Shown here: positions 1 to 8,885 of the stretch, piece by piece
How the letters are laid out: the number at the start of each line of letters is the position of its first letter
Position numbering within the stretch: the first letter of the stretch is position 1
NCBI RefSeq assembly: GCF_002968835.1
Contig: NZ_PKQK01000001.1
Coordinates: 434,001 to 498,000 of the forward strand
DNA from: Paenibacillus sp. PCH8
GTDB lineage: Bacteria > Bacillota > Bacilli > Paenibacillales > Paenibacillaceae
DNA: 64,000 bases
Reading direction: 5' to 3'
Translations under genes and position numbers: made by a program
The notes under the pieces: generated by a model
The model's input: the letters and a program-made list of their open reading frames with translations, nothing else
Database searches by the model: none
Told to the model about the DNA's origin: nothing

Positions 1-1050
1 ATTCTGTTATATCCGACAATGATGGCCTATTCAAGCAGACAAGATGCATGGATCTGCTCTCTATTATCGCAGCCTATTGGACTGTTTATTATGTGGCTTA
101 TGTACAAGCTCCATCGGACTTATCCGACCCTGTCTCTAATAGAAATCTGTCCCAAGCTGCTCGGCAAATGGATAGGATCCGTCCTGGCTGTAGCCTACCT
201 GTTCTATTTTTTAATGGGAGCCTCCATATGCATCCGTGAGGTCGGAGATTTCATGACAACCCAGATTTATCTACAGACGCCGATTCGTGCAATCATCATC
301 CTTTTTGTTATGGCCATGACTTGGGGGATGCTCAAGGGACTAAGTACGATCGGCAGAAGCGCCGAAGTACTGGTACCGTTCGTCGTTTTTGGCTTGCTCT
401 TCCTCATCATATGTCTGCTTCCCCAAACTGAGCTATCCCGATTGAAGCCTTTTTTGAACACTCCTGTTTTCTCGATTATGGATGGAAGCATTCGTGGTGC
501 AGCATCTTCATTCGGAGAACTGATTATTCTTTCCATGATAATCCCATATGTCGCGCATAGCTCCCATTTACGAAGAGACATGATGCTCTCCACATTACTC
601 GGAGGTGCCATGCTGACCTCACTTGTTCTGATTGCTCTGCTCGTACTCGGACCAACGCTAACGCAACACGATATATACATATCTTATATTCTTGCCCAGA
701 AGATCAATATTGGTAACTTCTTTCAACGTATGGAGGCTCTCACAGCGATCACATGGCTGTTGTCGACCTACTTCAAAAGTCTGTTGTATGTCTTCGGATT
801 TGTTGTAGGAACCGCACAATTATTTCGCCTGAAAGATTACAAACCCCTCATTTTACCATCCATGATGTTATTTTTTGCGATGTCCATCCTCATCTCCCCG
901 AACATTATCTTCTATACCATTACGATTTTATACGCCTGGTTTGATTGGGATTTTACCGTAAGCATCGTTCTCCCCTTGTTCCTGTTACTGGTTCACCAAG
1001 CCAGAGCTTTGTTCAAGAAACATCGCACCAAAAACACCCCGACGAACTAA
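1..1050 (+). CDS. GerAB-family spore germination permease, 5' end outside window
   Basis: The reading frame is open from base 1 (I-L-L-Y-P-T-M-M), so the gene begins upstream; 349 codons are visible, close to the usual ~365. The protein is a chain of about nine to ten hydrophobic helices, ending in a short basic tail. It belongs to the GerAB/GerKB permease family (APC superfamily), the B subunit of nutrient germinant receptors in the spore inner membrane. Family motifs such as 'FGELIILSMIIPY' and 'RRDMMLSTLLGG' are visible. Its A and C partners are presumably upstream, outside the window. It is followed directly by a strong hairpin terminator shared with the convergent peroxiredoxin gene. A second, complete ger operon lies at 9.9-13.6 kb. 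Confidence 0.88.
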   Translation: MLLYPTMMAYSSRQDAWICSLLSQPIGLFIMWLMYKLHRTYPTLSLIEICPKLLGKWIGSVLAVAYLFYFLMGASICIREVGDFMTTQIYLQTPIRAIIILFVMAMTWGMLKGLSTIGRSAEVLVPFVVFGLLFLIICLLPQTELSRLKPFLNTPVFSIMDGSIRGAASSFGELIILSMIIPYVAHSSHLRRDMMLSTLLGGAMLTSLVLIALLVLGPTLTQHDIYISYILAQKINIGNFFQRMEALTAITWLLSTYFKSLLYVFGFVVGTAQLFRLKDYKPLILPSMMLFFAMSILISPNIIFYTITILYAWFDWDFTVSIVLPLFLLLVHQARALFKKHRTKNTPTN

Positions 1051-1051
1051 A

Positions 1052-1096
1052 AAACAGGCTGCATCCTGGAAAATTTTCCACAGATGCAGCCTGTTT
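1052..1096. terminator. Bidirectional intrinsic terminator
   Basis: Perfect 14-bp inverted repeat (1052-1065 with 1083-1096) with a 17-nt loop. The arms start with AAACAGGCTG and end with CAGCCTGTTT. It lies between the convergent gerAB-like and peroxiredoxin genes and can end transcription from both sides. Confidence 0.85.
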
Positions 1097-1138
1097 ATAG
1101 GTAGCCATGCGTTATACGTGTCTCACAGTCTGGTAACC

Positions 1139-1603
1139 TTATACCGATTTTAACGTCTGAAGTGCAGCTTCAATATGTCCTTTGACACGTACCTTGGACC
1201 AATCCTGGATCAATTTCCCCTCTTCATCAATCAGAAAAGTGGAGCGTACGATGCCCATGTATTCCTTGCCATACATCTTCTTGAGCTGCCACGCACCGTA
1301 TTGCTCGGAAACCAGATGTTCCTCGTCAGATAACAAGGTGAACGGCAAGCCATACTTGGCAATAAACTTATTATGTTGCTTCATGGGGTCCGTGCTAATG
1401 CCCAGGATGACCGTATTCAGACCTTGAAATTCCTCATGTCGATCCCGAAAATCACAAGCCTGCTGCGTGCAGGACGAGGTCATATCCTTGGGGTAAAAAT
1501 AAAGCAGTACCCGCTGCCCACGGTAATCCGAGAGCTTCACCGTTTCTCCCGTACTCGACGGAAGCTCAAAGTCCGGGGCCCCTTGGCCTATTGTTAAAGT
1601 CAT
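1139..1603 (-). CDS. bcp: Thioredoxin-dependent thiol peroxidase, PrxQ/Bcp type
   Basis: Cytosolic peroxiredoxin of 154 aa that reduces H2O2 and organic hydroperoxides with electrons from thioredoxin. The N-terminal 'APDFELPSSTGETVKLSDYRG' fold start is typical. The active-site segment is 'PKDMTSSCTQQACDFRD', with the peroxidatic Cys and a resolving Cys five residues later, as in atypical 2-Cys PrxQ; the usual T-P-G-C reads T-S-S-C here. Two ATGs lie six bases apart (1609 and 1603). The GGGAGG ribosome site ends one base before the first but seven before the second, so 1603 is chosen. As recalled for Bacillus, bcp and the gsaB paralogue of hemL are neighbours there; here an exporter and an LCP gene lie between them. 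Confidence 0.93.
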   Translation of the reverse strand: MTLTIGQGAPDFELPSSTGETVKLSDYRGQRVLLYFYPKDMTSSCTQQACDFRDRHEEFQGLNTVILGISTDPMKQHNKFIAKYGLPFTLLSDEEHLVSEQYGAWQLKKMYGKEYMGIVRSTFLIDEEGKLIQDWSKVRVKGHIEAALQTLKSV

Positions 1604-1658
1604 ATTCATTCCTCCCTAGTCTTGCCCATCTAACCCTATCAATCCTATCCGAGTGTTC

Positions 1659-2444
1659 TTATGAACCTGCTCCGCGATACCGCTTCACGCCATAATTCCA
1701 CAGAAGCAAGCCCATGGAGCCAAACACCAATCCCATCACAGGTGTAAGGAGCGCCATGCGATGCATCTCGGACCTCTCCAGGAACAGCGCTGCCGGATAG
1801 ATGCCCACAAAGGCAAACGGAATGACCCAGGTTAACAGCACCTGAATGGCACGGTTGTAGATCGTTACCGGATAACGTCCATACCCCTGAACGTTATACA
1901 TCAGCGGCAGAATACCTGTTGGTGCGTCCGAATAAAACGATAGTGAAGTTAATGTGGTATAGATTCCAGCATAGATCAGCACGGAACTGAGTGTGAGAAT
2001 GATCAATGCTGGAATGTGCCACCACTCCAGTACAAGGCCCATCTCTGCTCCGCTAAAGATCATGATAATCAGGCCGATAAACGAGCCTACAAGTGAAGGT
2101 GGGTCTACATTCTCAAGTAAAATCTGGAACAGATTATGTGCAGGGCGTGTCAGGATTCGATCCATCTCCCCTTTGACGATATAACGCTCGCTGAATCCCC
2201 ACAGATTGATGAAACAGCTGAAGATGCCATAAGGCACCATGAAATATCCATAAACAAAGAGTACTTCGCTCTCACTCCAACCGCCCAGATTATCGGTATG
2301 ACGGAACACGACAAAGATAAAGATCAGATTCGTTGCCTGAAACAGCAGATCCGATAGGATCTCCACCCAGAAGTCGGCGCGGTACGTAAGACGTGTTTTC
2401 ATGTAGTTCTTCAAATATTCCCAGATCAGACCCATATAGTACAT
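1659..2444 (-). CDS. ABC-2 type exporter permease (second permease)
   Basis: Integral membrane protein of 261 aa with about six predicted helices, of the ABC-2 permease family grouped with COG3694. The N-terminus 'YMKTRLTYRADFWVEILSDLLFQ' is the typical cytoplasmic elbow before helix 1. It is the last of three co-directional genes (ATPase 3245-4291, permease 2449-3243, this one) and starts 4 nt after the first permease ends, so the two permeases probably form a heterodimer served by the upstream ATPase. Some relatives of this ATPase/permease/permease set are annotated as viologen exporters. The substrate here cannot be read from sequence. Confidence 0.85.
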   Translation of the reverse strand: MYYMGLIWEYLKNYMKTRLTYRADFWVEILSDLLFQATNLIFIFVVFRHTDNLGGWSESEVLFVYGYFMVPYGIFSCFINLWGFSERYIVKGEMDRILTRPAHNLFQILLENVDPPSLVGSFIGLIIMIFSGAEMGLVLEWWHIPALIILTLSSVLIYAGIYTTLTSLSFYSDAPTGILPLMYNVQGYGRYPVTIYNRAIQVLLTWVIPFAFVGIYPAALFLERSEMHRMALLTPVMGLVFGSMGLLLWNYGVKRYRGAGS

Positions 2445-2448
2445 TCCG

Positions 2449-3243
2449 TTATCCCCCTTGCACGAACAGACGCTTGCGCGCCTGACGCCAGATCAGCACC
2501 ATTGGAAGCAGCAATATAGCGAACCAGAACACCTGGATACCGAGTACCGTCCAGATTCCGGTGCCTTCTACTCTTCCGGTGAAAACCGAACCGGGCAGAT
2601 ACGTAATAGCCTGAAATGGCAATACCTTCATCACCGCAGACATCCAGCCCGGATACAGGCTGATCGGAATAATCAGACCCGAGAACAGATCCACCACAAC
2701 GCGCTTCATGCGCATCATGCCTTCATTATTTTCCACGAAGAATGCCGCCAGTCCTGTTATCACATTAATCTGGGAATTAATGAGGAAACTGAAGAACAAC
2801 ATGACGAGAAAGCCAATCCACGCGGATGGCGCCGTAGGCAGTTCAACCGGAAATAGCAGGATCGCAATGAGCATGCCCGGAATCATAAGCAACAGGAAGC
2901 GGAAGATGCCTTCGCCAAGACCCTGCATCATTTTGACCATAACGTAATTGATCGGCCTGATGAATTGAATCGCAATGGAGCCGTCACGTATGTCTGCGGC
3001 AATCTCCCGATCCAGGTTGTTAAAGTAAAAGGCACGTGCCATCCAGGATACAGCAATATACGTGGTCATCTGCGCTGCCGTGAAGCCGCCAAGTTCACCA
3101 CTGTTACCGTAAATGGCTTGCCAGGTAAAGTAATACACGCCAATATTCAGCGTATATATCAAAATGCCGGAATAATAATTCACCCGGTATGCCAGCATCG
3201 TTAAGAAACGGATGCGCATAAAATCAATAAATGCACTATTCAT
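2449..3243 (-). CDS. ABC-2 type exporter permease (first permease)
   Basis: Membrane protein of 264 aa, about six helices, ABC-2 permease family (COG4587-like). The frame is open further upstream inside the ATPase gene, but the start 'MNSAFIDFMRIRF' at 3243 is preferred. It places the ATG one base after the ATPase TGA, the usual coupled arrangement, and removes a 52-residue arginine-rich leader with no resemblance to the family. No strong ribosome site precedes it, which fits translational coupling. Helix positions and 'DGSIAIQFIRPINYVMVKMM' match the family. It should pair with the permease at 1659-2444. Confidence 0.86.
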   Translation of the reverse strand: MNSAFIDFMRIRFLTMLAYRVNYYSGILIYTLNIGVYYFTWQAIYGNSGELGGFTAAQMTTYIAVSWMARAFYFNNLDREIAADIRDGSIAIQFIRPINYVMVKMMQGLGEGIFRFLLLMIPGMLIAILLFPVELPTAPSAWIGFLVMLFFSFLINSQINVITGLAAFFVENNEGMMRMKRVVVDLFSGLIIPISLYPGWMSAVMKVLPFQAITYLPGSVFTGRVEGTGIWTVLGIQVFWFAILLLPMVLIWRQARKRLFVQGG

Positions 3244-3244
3244 C

Positions 3245-4291
3245 TCAGGATACACCCACCACTTCTTTCCCTGCTCCCACAATCTCGGGACGCTCAGCGG
3301 AACCGGATTGGTATATGCTGCGCACAATCTCATCCGTGTTGATCTCAATAATCTGAATATCCGTAATATCCGCCTGTCCCACGACACGTCCAAGCACATC
3401 GGATACGTTCAGTTCGAGCGGAATCCAGACGGAAGCGGATAACTCGTTCTCCACCGTCCAGCGTACAGGTAGCGCAGCTGTCCATTCCTGCATCTGACTG
3501 ATGTTGTGACCCGAACCGAACTTGAAGCGGATTTCTCTTTCCTTGCCCCACTGGGATTTCAGATGATCCAGACCTCCATCATAGATGATGTTGCCTGCAT
3601 CGAGCATGATAACCCGGGAACACAGGGCCTCAATGTCCTGTAAATCATGGGTTGTGAGCAGAATGGTCGTTCCATGCTCCTTATTCATATCTTTCAAGAA
3701 CTCCCGAATCTCCGACTTCACGACAATATCCAGACCAATGGTCGGCTCGTCCAAAAATACAATACTTGGATTGTGCAAAAGTGCAGCCACCAGCTCACAG
3801 CGCATACGCTGACCAAGACTTAGCTTGCGCACCGGACGACTTAGCAGGTCCTGAAGTTGCAATCGCTCCACCAGTTCATCCAGCCGTTTGCGGAAATCGA
3901 CCTCTCCTACACGATATACTTTGCGAAGCAGATGGAAGGATTCGATCACGCCAATATCCCACCACAATTGACTGCGCTGACCAAAAACGACACCAATATT
4001 CTGTACAAACTTCTCCCGTTCCTGATACGGAACATATCCACCAACCGATATTTGCCCTGAAGTAGGCACCAAAATGCCGGTCAACATCTTGATCGTTGTT
4101 GATTTACCGGCACCGTTCTCCCCGATATATCCGCATATTTCGCCTTGCGGAATCTGAAATGAAATATCATTTACAGCCAATACCTCTTGGTATTGACGTG
4201 CAAACAGGTCCTGAAACGCGCCCTTCAGCCCACCTCGGCTTTTCTGGACACTAAACGACTTGCGCAAATCTTTGACATCAATCGCCAGCAT
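3245..4291 (-). CDS. ABC exporter ATP-binding protein (COG4586-like)
   Basis: ATPase of 348 aa powering the two permeases encoded downstream. Walker A 'GENGAGKSTT' lies near residue 57, the signature 'LSLGQRMRCEL' replaces the canonical LSGGQ, and Walker B 'NPSIVFLDEPTIGLD' and the H-loop 'TTHD' follow. A C-terminal extension of about 110 residues beyond the nucleotide-binding domain is typical of this subfamily. It is the first gene of a three-gene operon; a probable promoter lies at 4342-4371 and faces the LCP promoter. No dedicated regulator is adjacent. The substrate is unknown; drug, lipid or viologen export are possibilities from the family only. Confidence 0.9.
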   Translation of the reverse strand: MLAIDVKDLRKSFSVQKSRGGLKGAFQDLFARQYQEVLAVNDISFQIPQGEICGYIGENGAGKSTTIKMLTGILVPTSGQISVGGYVPYQEREKFVQNIGVVFGQRSQLWWDIGVIESFHLLRKVYRVGEVDFRKRLDELVERLQLQDLLSRPVRKLSLGQRMRCELVAALLHNPSIVFLDEPTIGLDIVVKSEIREFLKDMNKEHGTTILLTTHDLQDIEALCSRVIMLDAGNIIYDGGLDHLKSQWGKEREIRFKFGSGHNISQMQEWTAALPVRWTVENELSASVWIPLELNVSDVLGRVVGQADITDIQIIEINTDEIVRSIYQSGSAERPEIVGAGKEVVGVS

Positions 4292-4320
4292 GATTATACC
4301 TCACTTGGATTTTGTTGAAA

Positions 4321-4349
4321 TTGCTTGTAGCCCAAAAAGAAATTATAAT
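4321..4349 (+). promoter_or_regulatory. Sigma-A promoter for the LCP gene
   Basis: TTGCTT (4321-4326), a 17-nt spacer and a perfect TATAAT (4344-4349). The expected start of transcription is near 4356, about 150 nt before the LCP ATG. The -10 overlaps the -10 of the opposing promoter. Confidence 0.6.
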
Positions 4350-4371
4350 GGTATCAGTCAAAATTCAGCAA
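4342..4371 (-). promoter_or_regulatory. Sigma-A promoter for the ABC exporter operon
   Basis: On the minus strand, TTGCTG (4371-4366), an 18-nt spacer and TATAAT (4347-4342). It shares the palindromic ATTATAAT with the divergent LCP promoter. Confidence 0.5.
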
Positions 4372-4505
4372 GCTTTAAAATAGTCTGGAGCTGCGTCCTC
4401 TGCCCTGATGTGGGATAGAAACGTGTACGGAAAGCTTTGACTAGATTATACCCGATTCATTTGAACTCGTTTATTACTTCATCTCAAATACAAAGGAGAG
4501 CTAGC

Positions 4506-5549
4506 ATGACCAGAAAGACGAAGAGAACCATATGGATTTCTCTTGCCGCCTTCGTGTTGATTATCGGAGGAGCAGCGGCATATTATTTCGGTTCTATTCT
4601 CAATCAGTTGGACGGTTTGCAAAAAGACGGTGACGATTCACCTTTCGCCGGTATCGAAAATGTGGAGAAAGTAAATACTCCCGATCCTCCCAAATGGGAA
4701 GGCACCGAAACGGTTAACATTCTCGTGATGGGTGTCGATGCACGTGGATTGAAAAAAGGCGAAGTTCCCCGCTCCGACAGCATGATGGTCGTATCGCTTG
4801 ACCCACTTACCAAAAAAATAAATCTGTTCTCCATTCTGCGTGACACATACGTTGATATCGAAGGGTATGGCAGAGAGCGGATCAACACGGCCATCACCCA
4901 TGGTCCGAATTCAGCGATGCAAGCTGCCGGCGACCTGCTTGGTATTCCTGTACAGTATTATGTGTATACGGATTTCCAGGGATTCATCAAATTGGTGGAT
5001 GCCGTTGGCGGAGTCGATTTTGATGTGGAGAAGGACATGCACTATACAAGTAAAGCAGACAATAACGAATATGATATAGATCTCAAAAAAGGGTATCAGC
5101 ATCTGGATGGTGAAACGGCTCTCATGTACGTTCGTTTCCGTCATGATGCCATGTCGGATTTCGCCCGGTCCGAGCGTCAGCGTGAACTACTGAAAGCTGT
5201 AACGGCGAAAATGCAATCCACAACAACCATTGCCAAGCTGCCTGCCATTCTGGAACAGGTCAATCCTTATGTGGATACGAATCTGACACTCTCTGACATG
5301 TGGAAACTGGGCGGACTTGGATACCAGAGCAGCATGAACGGCAGTGAGCAGATCCCGCCGATGAACCTTCTGAAAGAAGAACGTACTGCCGGCGGTGCAC
5401 AAGTGTTAACGGTGACGAATGAAGAGAAACTGAAGCAGCTTATTCAGGATATTATTCATCCACCGGCTACAACAGATGATAGTGCAACCAGCACCGAAGA
5501 TAAAACAGCCAGTGGTGACGAGCAAAAGTCAGAGCAACCGGCTCAGTAA
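4506..5549 (+). CDS. LytR-CpsA-Psr (LCP) family cell-wall glycopolymer ligase
   Basis: Membrane-anchored enzyme of 347 aa. LCP proteins transfer undecaprenyl-linked glycopolymers (teichoic acids, capsule) onto peptidoglycan outside the cell. One N-terminal helix (about residues 8-30) is followed by the LCP domain with '[10 protein letters not shown]', '[12 protein letters not shown]', '[10 protein letters not shown]', 'RINTAITHG' and '[13 protein letters not shown]...ARSERQ', which carry the conserved Arg and Asp residues that bind the pyrophosphate lipid. The C-terminus is Thr/Ser/Glu-rich and probably unstructured. The start at 4506 follows AAAGGAGAG by a good distance; an upstream in-frame ATG at 4437 lacks a site. 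It is a single-gene unit with its own promoter and terminator. Which polymer it attaches is not evident. Confidence 0.92.
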   Translation: MTRKTKRTIWISLAAFVLIIGGAAAYYFGSILNQLDGLQKDGDDSPFAGIENVEKVNTPDPPKWEGTETVNILVMGVDARGLKKGEVPRSDSMMVVSLDPLTKKINLFSILRDTYVDIEGYGRERINTAITHGPNSAMQAAGDLLGIPVQYYVYTDFQGFIKLVDAVGGVDFDVEKDMHYTSKADNNEYDIDLKKGYQHLDGETALMYVRFRHDAMSDFARSERQRELLKAVTAKMQSTTTIAKLPAILEQVNPYVDTNLTLSDMWKLGGLGYQSSMNGSEQIPPMNLLKEERTAGGAQVLTVTNEEKLKQLIQDIIHPPATTDDSATSTEDKTASGDEQKSEQPAQ

Positions 5550-5564
5550 TGAATGAACATGCAG

Positions 5565-5588
5565 AGGGCAGCCATAAAGCTGCCCTTT
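5565..5588 (+). terminator. Terminator after the LCP gene
   Basis: 8-bp stem AGGGCAGC (5565-5572) with GCTGCCCT (5579-5586), a 6-nt loop and a short T run. Confidence 0.7.
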
Positions 5589-5683
5589 CGCTGTGCTCAG
5601 CAATACATGTATGCGAAAATCATCATATCCAAATTCAGTTTGTTATTTTATTATATTTTGCAATGACGAAAGGAAGTTATCTA

Positions 5684-7003
5684 ATGAATTCATCCCGTTC
5701 CCGTTCCGAACTTTTATACGCAGAAGCACTTGAACATATTGTAGGTGGCGTTAACAGTCCCTCCCGCTCGTTTAAAGCCGTTGGTGGCGGCGCACCGGTA
5801 TTTATGAAAAAAGCCCAAGGTGCCCACTTCTGGGATGTCGATGACAACCGCTATATTGATTATCTGGCGGCTTACGGTCCGATTGTGACAGGACATGCCC
5901 ATCCTCATATTACCCAGGCGATTACGGAAGCCGCAGCGAACGGCGTGTTGTACGGTACTCCGACTGAACTGGAGATCCAACTCGCCAAGATGCTAAAGGA
6001 AGCTATTCCTTCCATGGATAAAGTCCGTTTTGTCAACTCAGGTACAGAAGCCGTCATGACCACGATTCGGGTTGCCCGTGCGTATACCAAACGTAGCAAA
6101 ATCGTGAAATTCGCCGGTTGTTATCATGGTCACTCCGACCTGGTACTGGTAGCTGCCGGTTCTGGCCCGTCCACACTCGGTATCCCGGACAGTGCAGGCG
6201 TTCCTGCCAGTATTGCACAAGAAGTGATTACCGTGCCTTACAATGACCTTGAGAGCCTGAAGGATGCTCTGGAGCGCTGGGGCGACGATGTTGCTGCCGT
6301 TATGGTTGAACCTATTGTCGGCAACTTCGGCATGGTTATGCCAAAGACAGGCTTCCTGGAAGGACTCTGCGCCATGACACGAGCCAATGGCTCCCTCGTC
6401 ATCTATGATGAGGTCATTACGGCTTTCCGTTTCCATTACGGTTCCACGCAAACCTACGCTGGACTCGATAATCATGCGGAGATTGAACCGGATCTCACGG
6501 CTCTTGGCAAAATCATCGGCGGTGGCCTGCCGATCGGCGCATACGGCGGTCGCAAACACGTTATGGAACAGGTTGCACCGCTCGGTCCGGCTTATCAGGC
6601 GGGAACAATGGCTGGTAACCCGGCATCCATCTCCGCAGGTATCGCGTGTCTGGAAGTGCTGCAAGGCGCAGGTGTCTATGAAGAAATGGAACGTCTCGCC
6701 GTTGATCTGACAGCAGGTCTGCAAGCTTCTGCTGACCGCCATGGCATTGCCCTGACAATTAATCGAATTCGCGGTGCATTCTCCACCCATTTCTGCGATC
6801 ATCCGGTTACGAACTACGATCATGCTCAGGATACGGACGGGGAACTTTTCGCTTCGTTCTTCCGCCACATGCTGGACCGGGGTATTAACCTCGCTCCTTC
6901 CAAATATGAAGCCTGGTTCCTGACCACAGCCCATACGGATGAAGATGTTCAAGCCACACTGGAAGCCGCAGAAGCTTCCTTCAAAGCGATGGCTCAGGCA
7001 TAG
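5684..7003 (+). CDS. hemL: Glutamate-1-semialdehyde 2,1-aminomutase
   Basis: PLP enzyme of 439 aa that converts glutamate-1-semialdehyde to 5-aminolevulinate in the C5 tetrapyrrole pathway. Visible markers are '[14 protein letters not shown]', '[18 protein letters not shown]', '[11 protein letters not shown]', '[12 protein letters not shown]' and the PLP lysine in '[16 protein letters not shown]'. The start at 5684 follows AAAGGAAG by 7 nt; the frame is open back to 5549 without a site. The rest of the haem genes are not in the window, so this may be a second copy corresponding to B. subtilis gsaB, which also sits near bcp there. A pair of hairpins ends the gene. Confidence 0.95.
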   Translation: MNSSRSRSELLYAEALEHIVGGVNSPSRSFKAVGGGAPVFMKKAQGAHFWDVDDNRYIDYLAAYGPIVTGHAHPHITQAITEAAANGVLYGTPTELEIQLAKMLKEAIPSMDKVRFVNSGTEAVMTTIRVARAYTKRSKIVKFAGCYHGHSDLVLVAAGSGPSTLGIPDSAGVPASIAQEVITVPYNDLESLKDALERWGDDVAAVMVEPIVGNFGMVMPKTGFLEGLCAMTRANGSLVIYDEVITAFRFHYGSTQTYAGLDNHAEIEPDLTALGKIIGGGLPIGAYGGRKHVMEQVAPLGPAYQAGTMAGNPASISAGIACLEVLQGAGVYEEMERLAVDLTAGLQASADRHGIALTINRIRGAFSTHFCDHPVTNYDHAQDTDGELFASFFRHMLDRGINLAPSKYEAWFLTTAHTDEDVQATLEAAEASFKAMAQA

Positions 7004-7016
7004 ATCGGATTATTTC

Positions 7017-7110
7017 CATCAACCATGTAGCGTACAAGCTGTATGGTTGATGATAACAACTCATGGAAAAAAGGCGTCCAACAAGTGATCAACTTGTGTG
7101 GACGCCTTTT
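7017..7110 (+). terminator. Two consecutive hairpins after hemL
   Basis: The first is a 10-bp stem (7017-7026 with 7043-7052). The second is a long hairpin (7069-7086 with 7092-7110, one bulge) with arms AAAAGGCGTCCA and TGGACGCCTTTT, followed by a T-rich stretch. The second is a strong intrinsic terminator and can serve the convergent MocR gene as well. Confidence 0.82.
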
Positions 7111-7223
7111 GTTATTTATGGATAAGAACGGATAAGGATGAGTGGCTACATATGGCTAGATGCTATATGCAATCAACTCCATGCGTTGCTTATTGTTACA
7201 GTCTTGGTGTTATGTTCTTGTCT

Positions 7224-8609
7224 TTATTTCTGCCTGATCTGCAGTTTCAAAATCTCCTCCCGGATCTTTTGCATCCCTTCTCCGATTCGCTGCTTGGGCA
7301 CATTGGATATGTTCAAGCGCAGCATCTGATCCTGATGCACCTGATATGTTCCTTCGGGGTAATACCGTTCTACCGTATCTACGATAACTCCGCGCTCTTG
7401 AAGCCGAGTAACCAGTACACGAACTGGCATATCACCAGCCAAAGGTAATACGGTATGCTCCCCTCCTGTACGAGGGGCTTCCCTATAAGGAGCGAAGTTT
7501 GAACATGCGTCCAATTGCTCATGCACGGTGTGCATCCGGGCAGCATAGCGGTTACGAATTACTTTCCTGTGATGAGCAAACATTCCACTATGAATATAGA
7601 CCTCCAGGGCAGCTTGAGACAGTACGGAAGTGTCGATATCCAGCATTTTTTTGTAAGCACCAAAGGACTGGAGCAGAGGTGAGGGCAGAACAGCTACACC
7701 AATACGTAAGCCTGGAAACAGAATTTTGGAATAGCTCTTCAGATAGATGACCCGACCTTCCGTATCGTAGGACCATAGCGGGTCCTGCTTCGCATTGTCC
7801 TCCAGATCGGCCAAATAGTCGTCCTCCACCAGATAAACATCATACCGCTGAGCAAGCCGGATCAATCTCTTCTTCTCCGCAACAGTTAACGATGTACCCA
7901 ATGGATTATGAAAGCGCGGCATGACATAGAAAAACTTGATATCCCCTTCAGCAAACTGCTGTTCAAGCGCAGCCCAGTCCAGCCCATCCAGCGTTCGTCT
8001 CACACCTGCAATAGGTACATTTAATCCACTCAATAAGGAAGGCATATTGTGATAGGTCGGCAGTTCAAGCAGCACCCTTCTCTTTCCATTAGGAAAAGGC
8101 ATTAACGCAAGTACAGCCAGTGCCTGCTGCACTCCTGATGTGATAAAGAACTGCTCCGTTCGGGCAAACACCTGATAATCGACAAACTGCTTCTGCAACA
8201 GCCGAATAAGAGAAGGTAATCCCTGCTCCGTGCCGTACATGAATAACTCCGCCTGTTTCTTCTCCATCGCCTGATCCACACAATGACGAAAGTCTGCATA
8301 GGGGAACACCCGAGGATCGGGAGCTGCCGAAGCGAAGTCCAACGCTCCCTGCCAATCCATGTCCTGAGCACCTGTCCCATTCTGTACGGCATAATAGCCG
8401 GACTGAGGTATGGCATACACCAGATGTCGCTGTTCCAGCCACTCATATGCACGGATCGCTGTACTCACACTGCACTGATACTGTTCAGCTACAACTCGAA
8501 CCGCTGGAAGCCTTATGCCCTTGTCTGCCCATTGCCGACGACCTTGCTGTAACATCTGTTCCTGAATCCACTGTTTTAACGCTTCGGCAATCACTTCGTA
8601 TTTTCTCAT
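7224..8609 (-). CDS. MocR-type GntR regulator with aminotransferase-like domain
   Basis: Transcription factor of 461 aa. Residues ~1-75 form a GntR winged helix ('LPAVRVVAEQYQCSVSTAIRAYEWLEQ'), and ~90-450 a fold-type I aminotransferase domain with the PLP-binding lysine in 'LKSYSKILFPGLRIG'. MocR proteins sense PLP or an amine and control nearby metabolism or transport genes. It is transcribed away from an EamA transporter at 8886, the likely target. AGGAGGG precedes the ATG closely. A repeated motif in the shared promoter region (8633-8687) could be its operator. The ligand is not predictable. Confidence 0.92.
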   Translation of the reverse strand: MRKYEVIAEALKQWIQEQMLQQGRRQWADKGIRLPAVRVVAEQYQCSVSTAIRAYEWLEQRHLVYAIPQSGYYAVQNGTGAQDMDWQGALDFASAAPDPRVFPYADFRHCVDQAMEKKQAELFMYGTEQGLPSLIRLLQKQFVDYQVFARTEQFFITSGVQQALAVLALMPFPNGKRRVLLELPTYHNMPSLLSGLNVPIAGVRRTLDGLDWAALEQQFAEGDIKFFYVMPRFHNPLGTSLTVAEKKRLIRLAQRYDVYLVEDDYLADLEDNAKQDPLWSYDTEGRVIYLKSYSKILFPGLRIGVAVLPSPLLQSFGAYKKMLDIDTSVLSQAALEVYIHSGMFAHHRKVIRNRYAARMHTVHEQLDACSNFAPYREAPRTGGEHTVLPLAGDMPVRVLVTRLQERGVIVDTVERYYPEGTYQVHQDQMLRLNISNVPKQRIGEGMQKIREEILKLQIRQK

Positions 8610-8632
8610 GGCACCCTCCTGCTTTCACAATT

Positions 8633-8687
8633 GTACCGTTACAGTTTATGCTTTTGTCTATTGTAGCACGATGCACCGGACAGTATA
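8633..8687. promoter_or_regulatory. Candidate MocR operator: two similar boxes 40 bp apart
   Basis: GTACCGTTACAGTTTA (8633-8648) and GCACCGGACAGTATA (8673-8687) share ACCG-ACAG-T in the same orientation, starts 40 bp apart (about four helical turns). MocR factors commonly bind direct repeats. A TACAAT-like -10 for the mocR gene lies between them. Similarity is imperfect, so this is tentative. Confidence 0.35.
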
Positions 8688-8885
8688 TTGAATAAGGCAA
8701 TATAAGTTGAACTAAGGGATATTGACACTAAGCTACTTCGATGACAGAACAACCTTCCGATCACTGTTATCCCAGGGGAACGCTCCGCTTCTTCAGGTTA
8801 TTTCTGTCCTCTCCGTTACGTGTAAATGTTCAGTTCAACGTATATATCAGGACAATCGTAAGACAACTGTATTGGAGGAGCATTC

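Noticed and set aside
6038..6952. 304-codon open frame antisense to hemL
   Set aside because: It lies wholly inside hemL, has no ribosome site and no recognisable domain; such frames come from biased codon use on the opposite strand.
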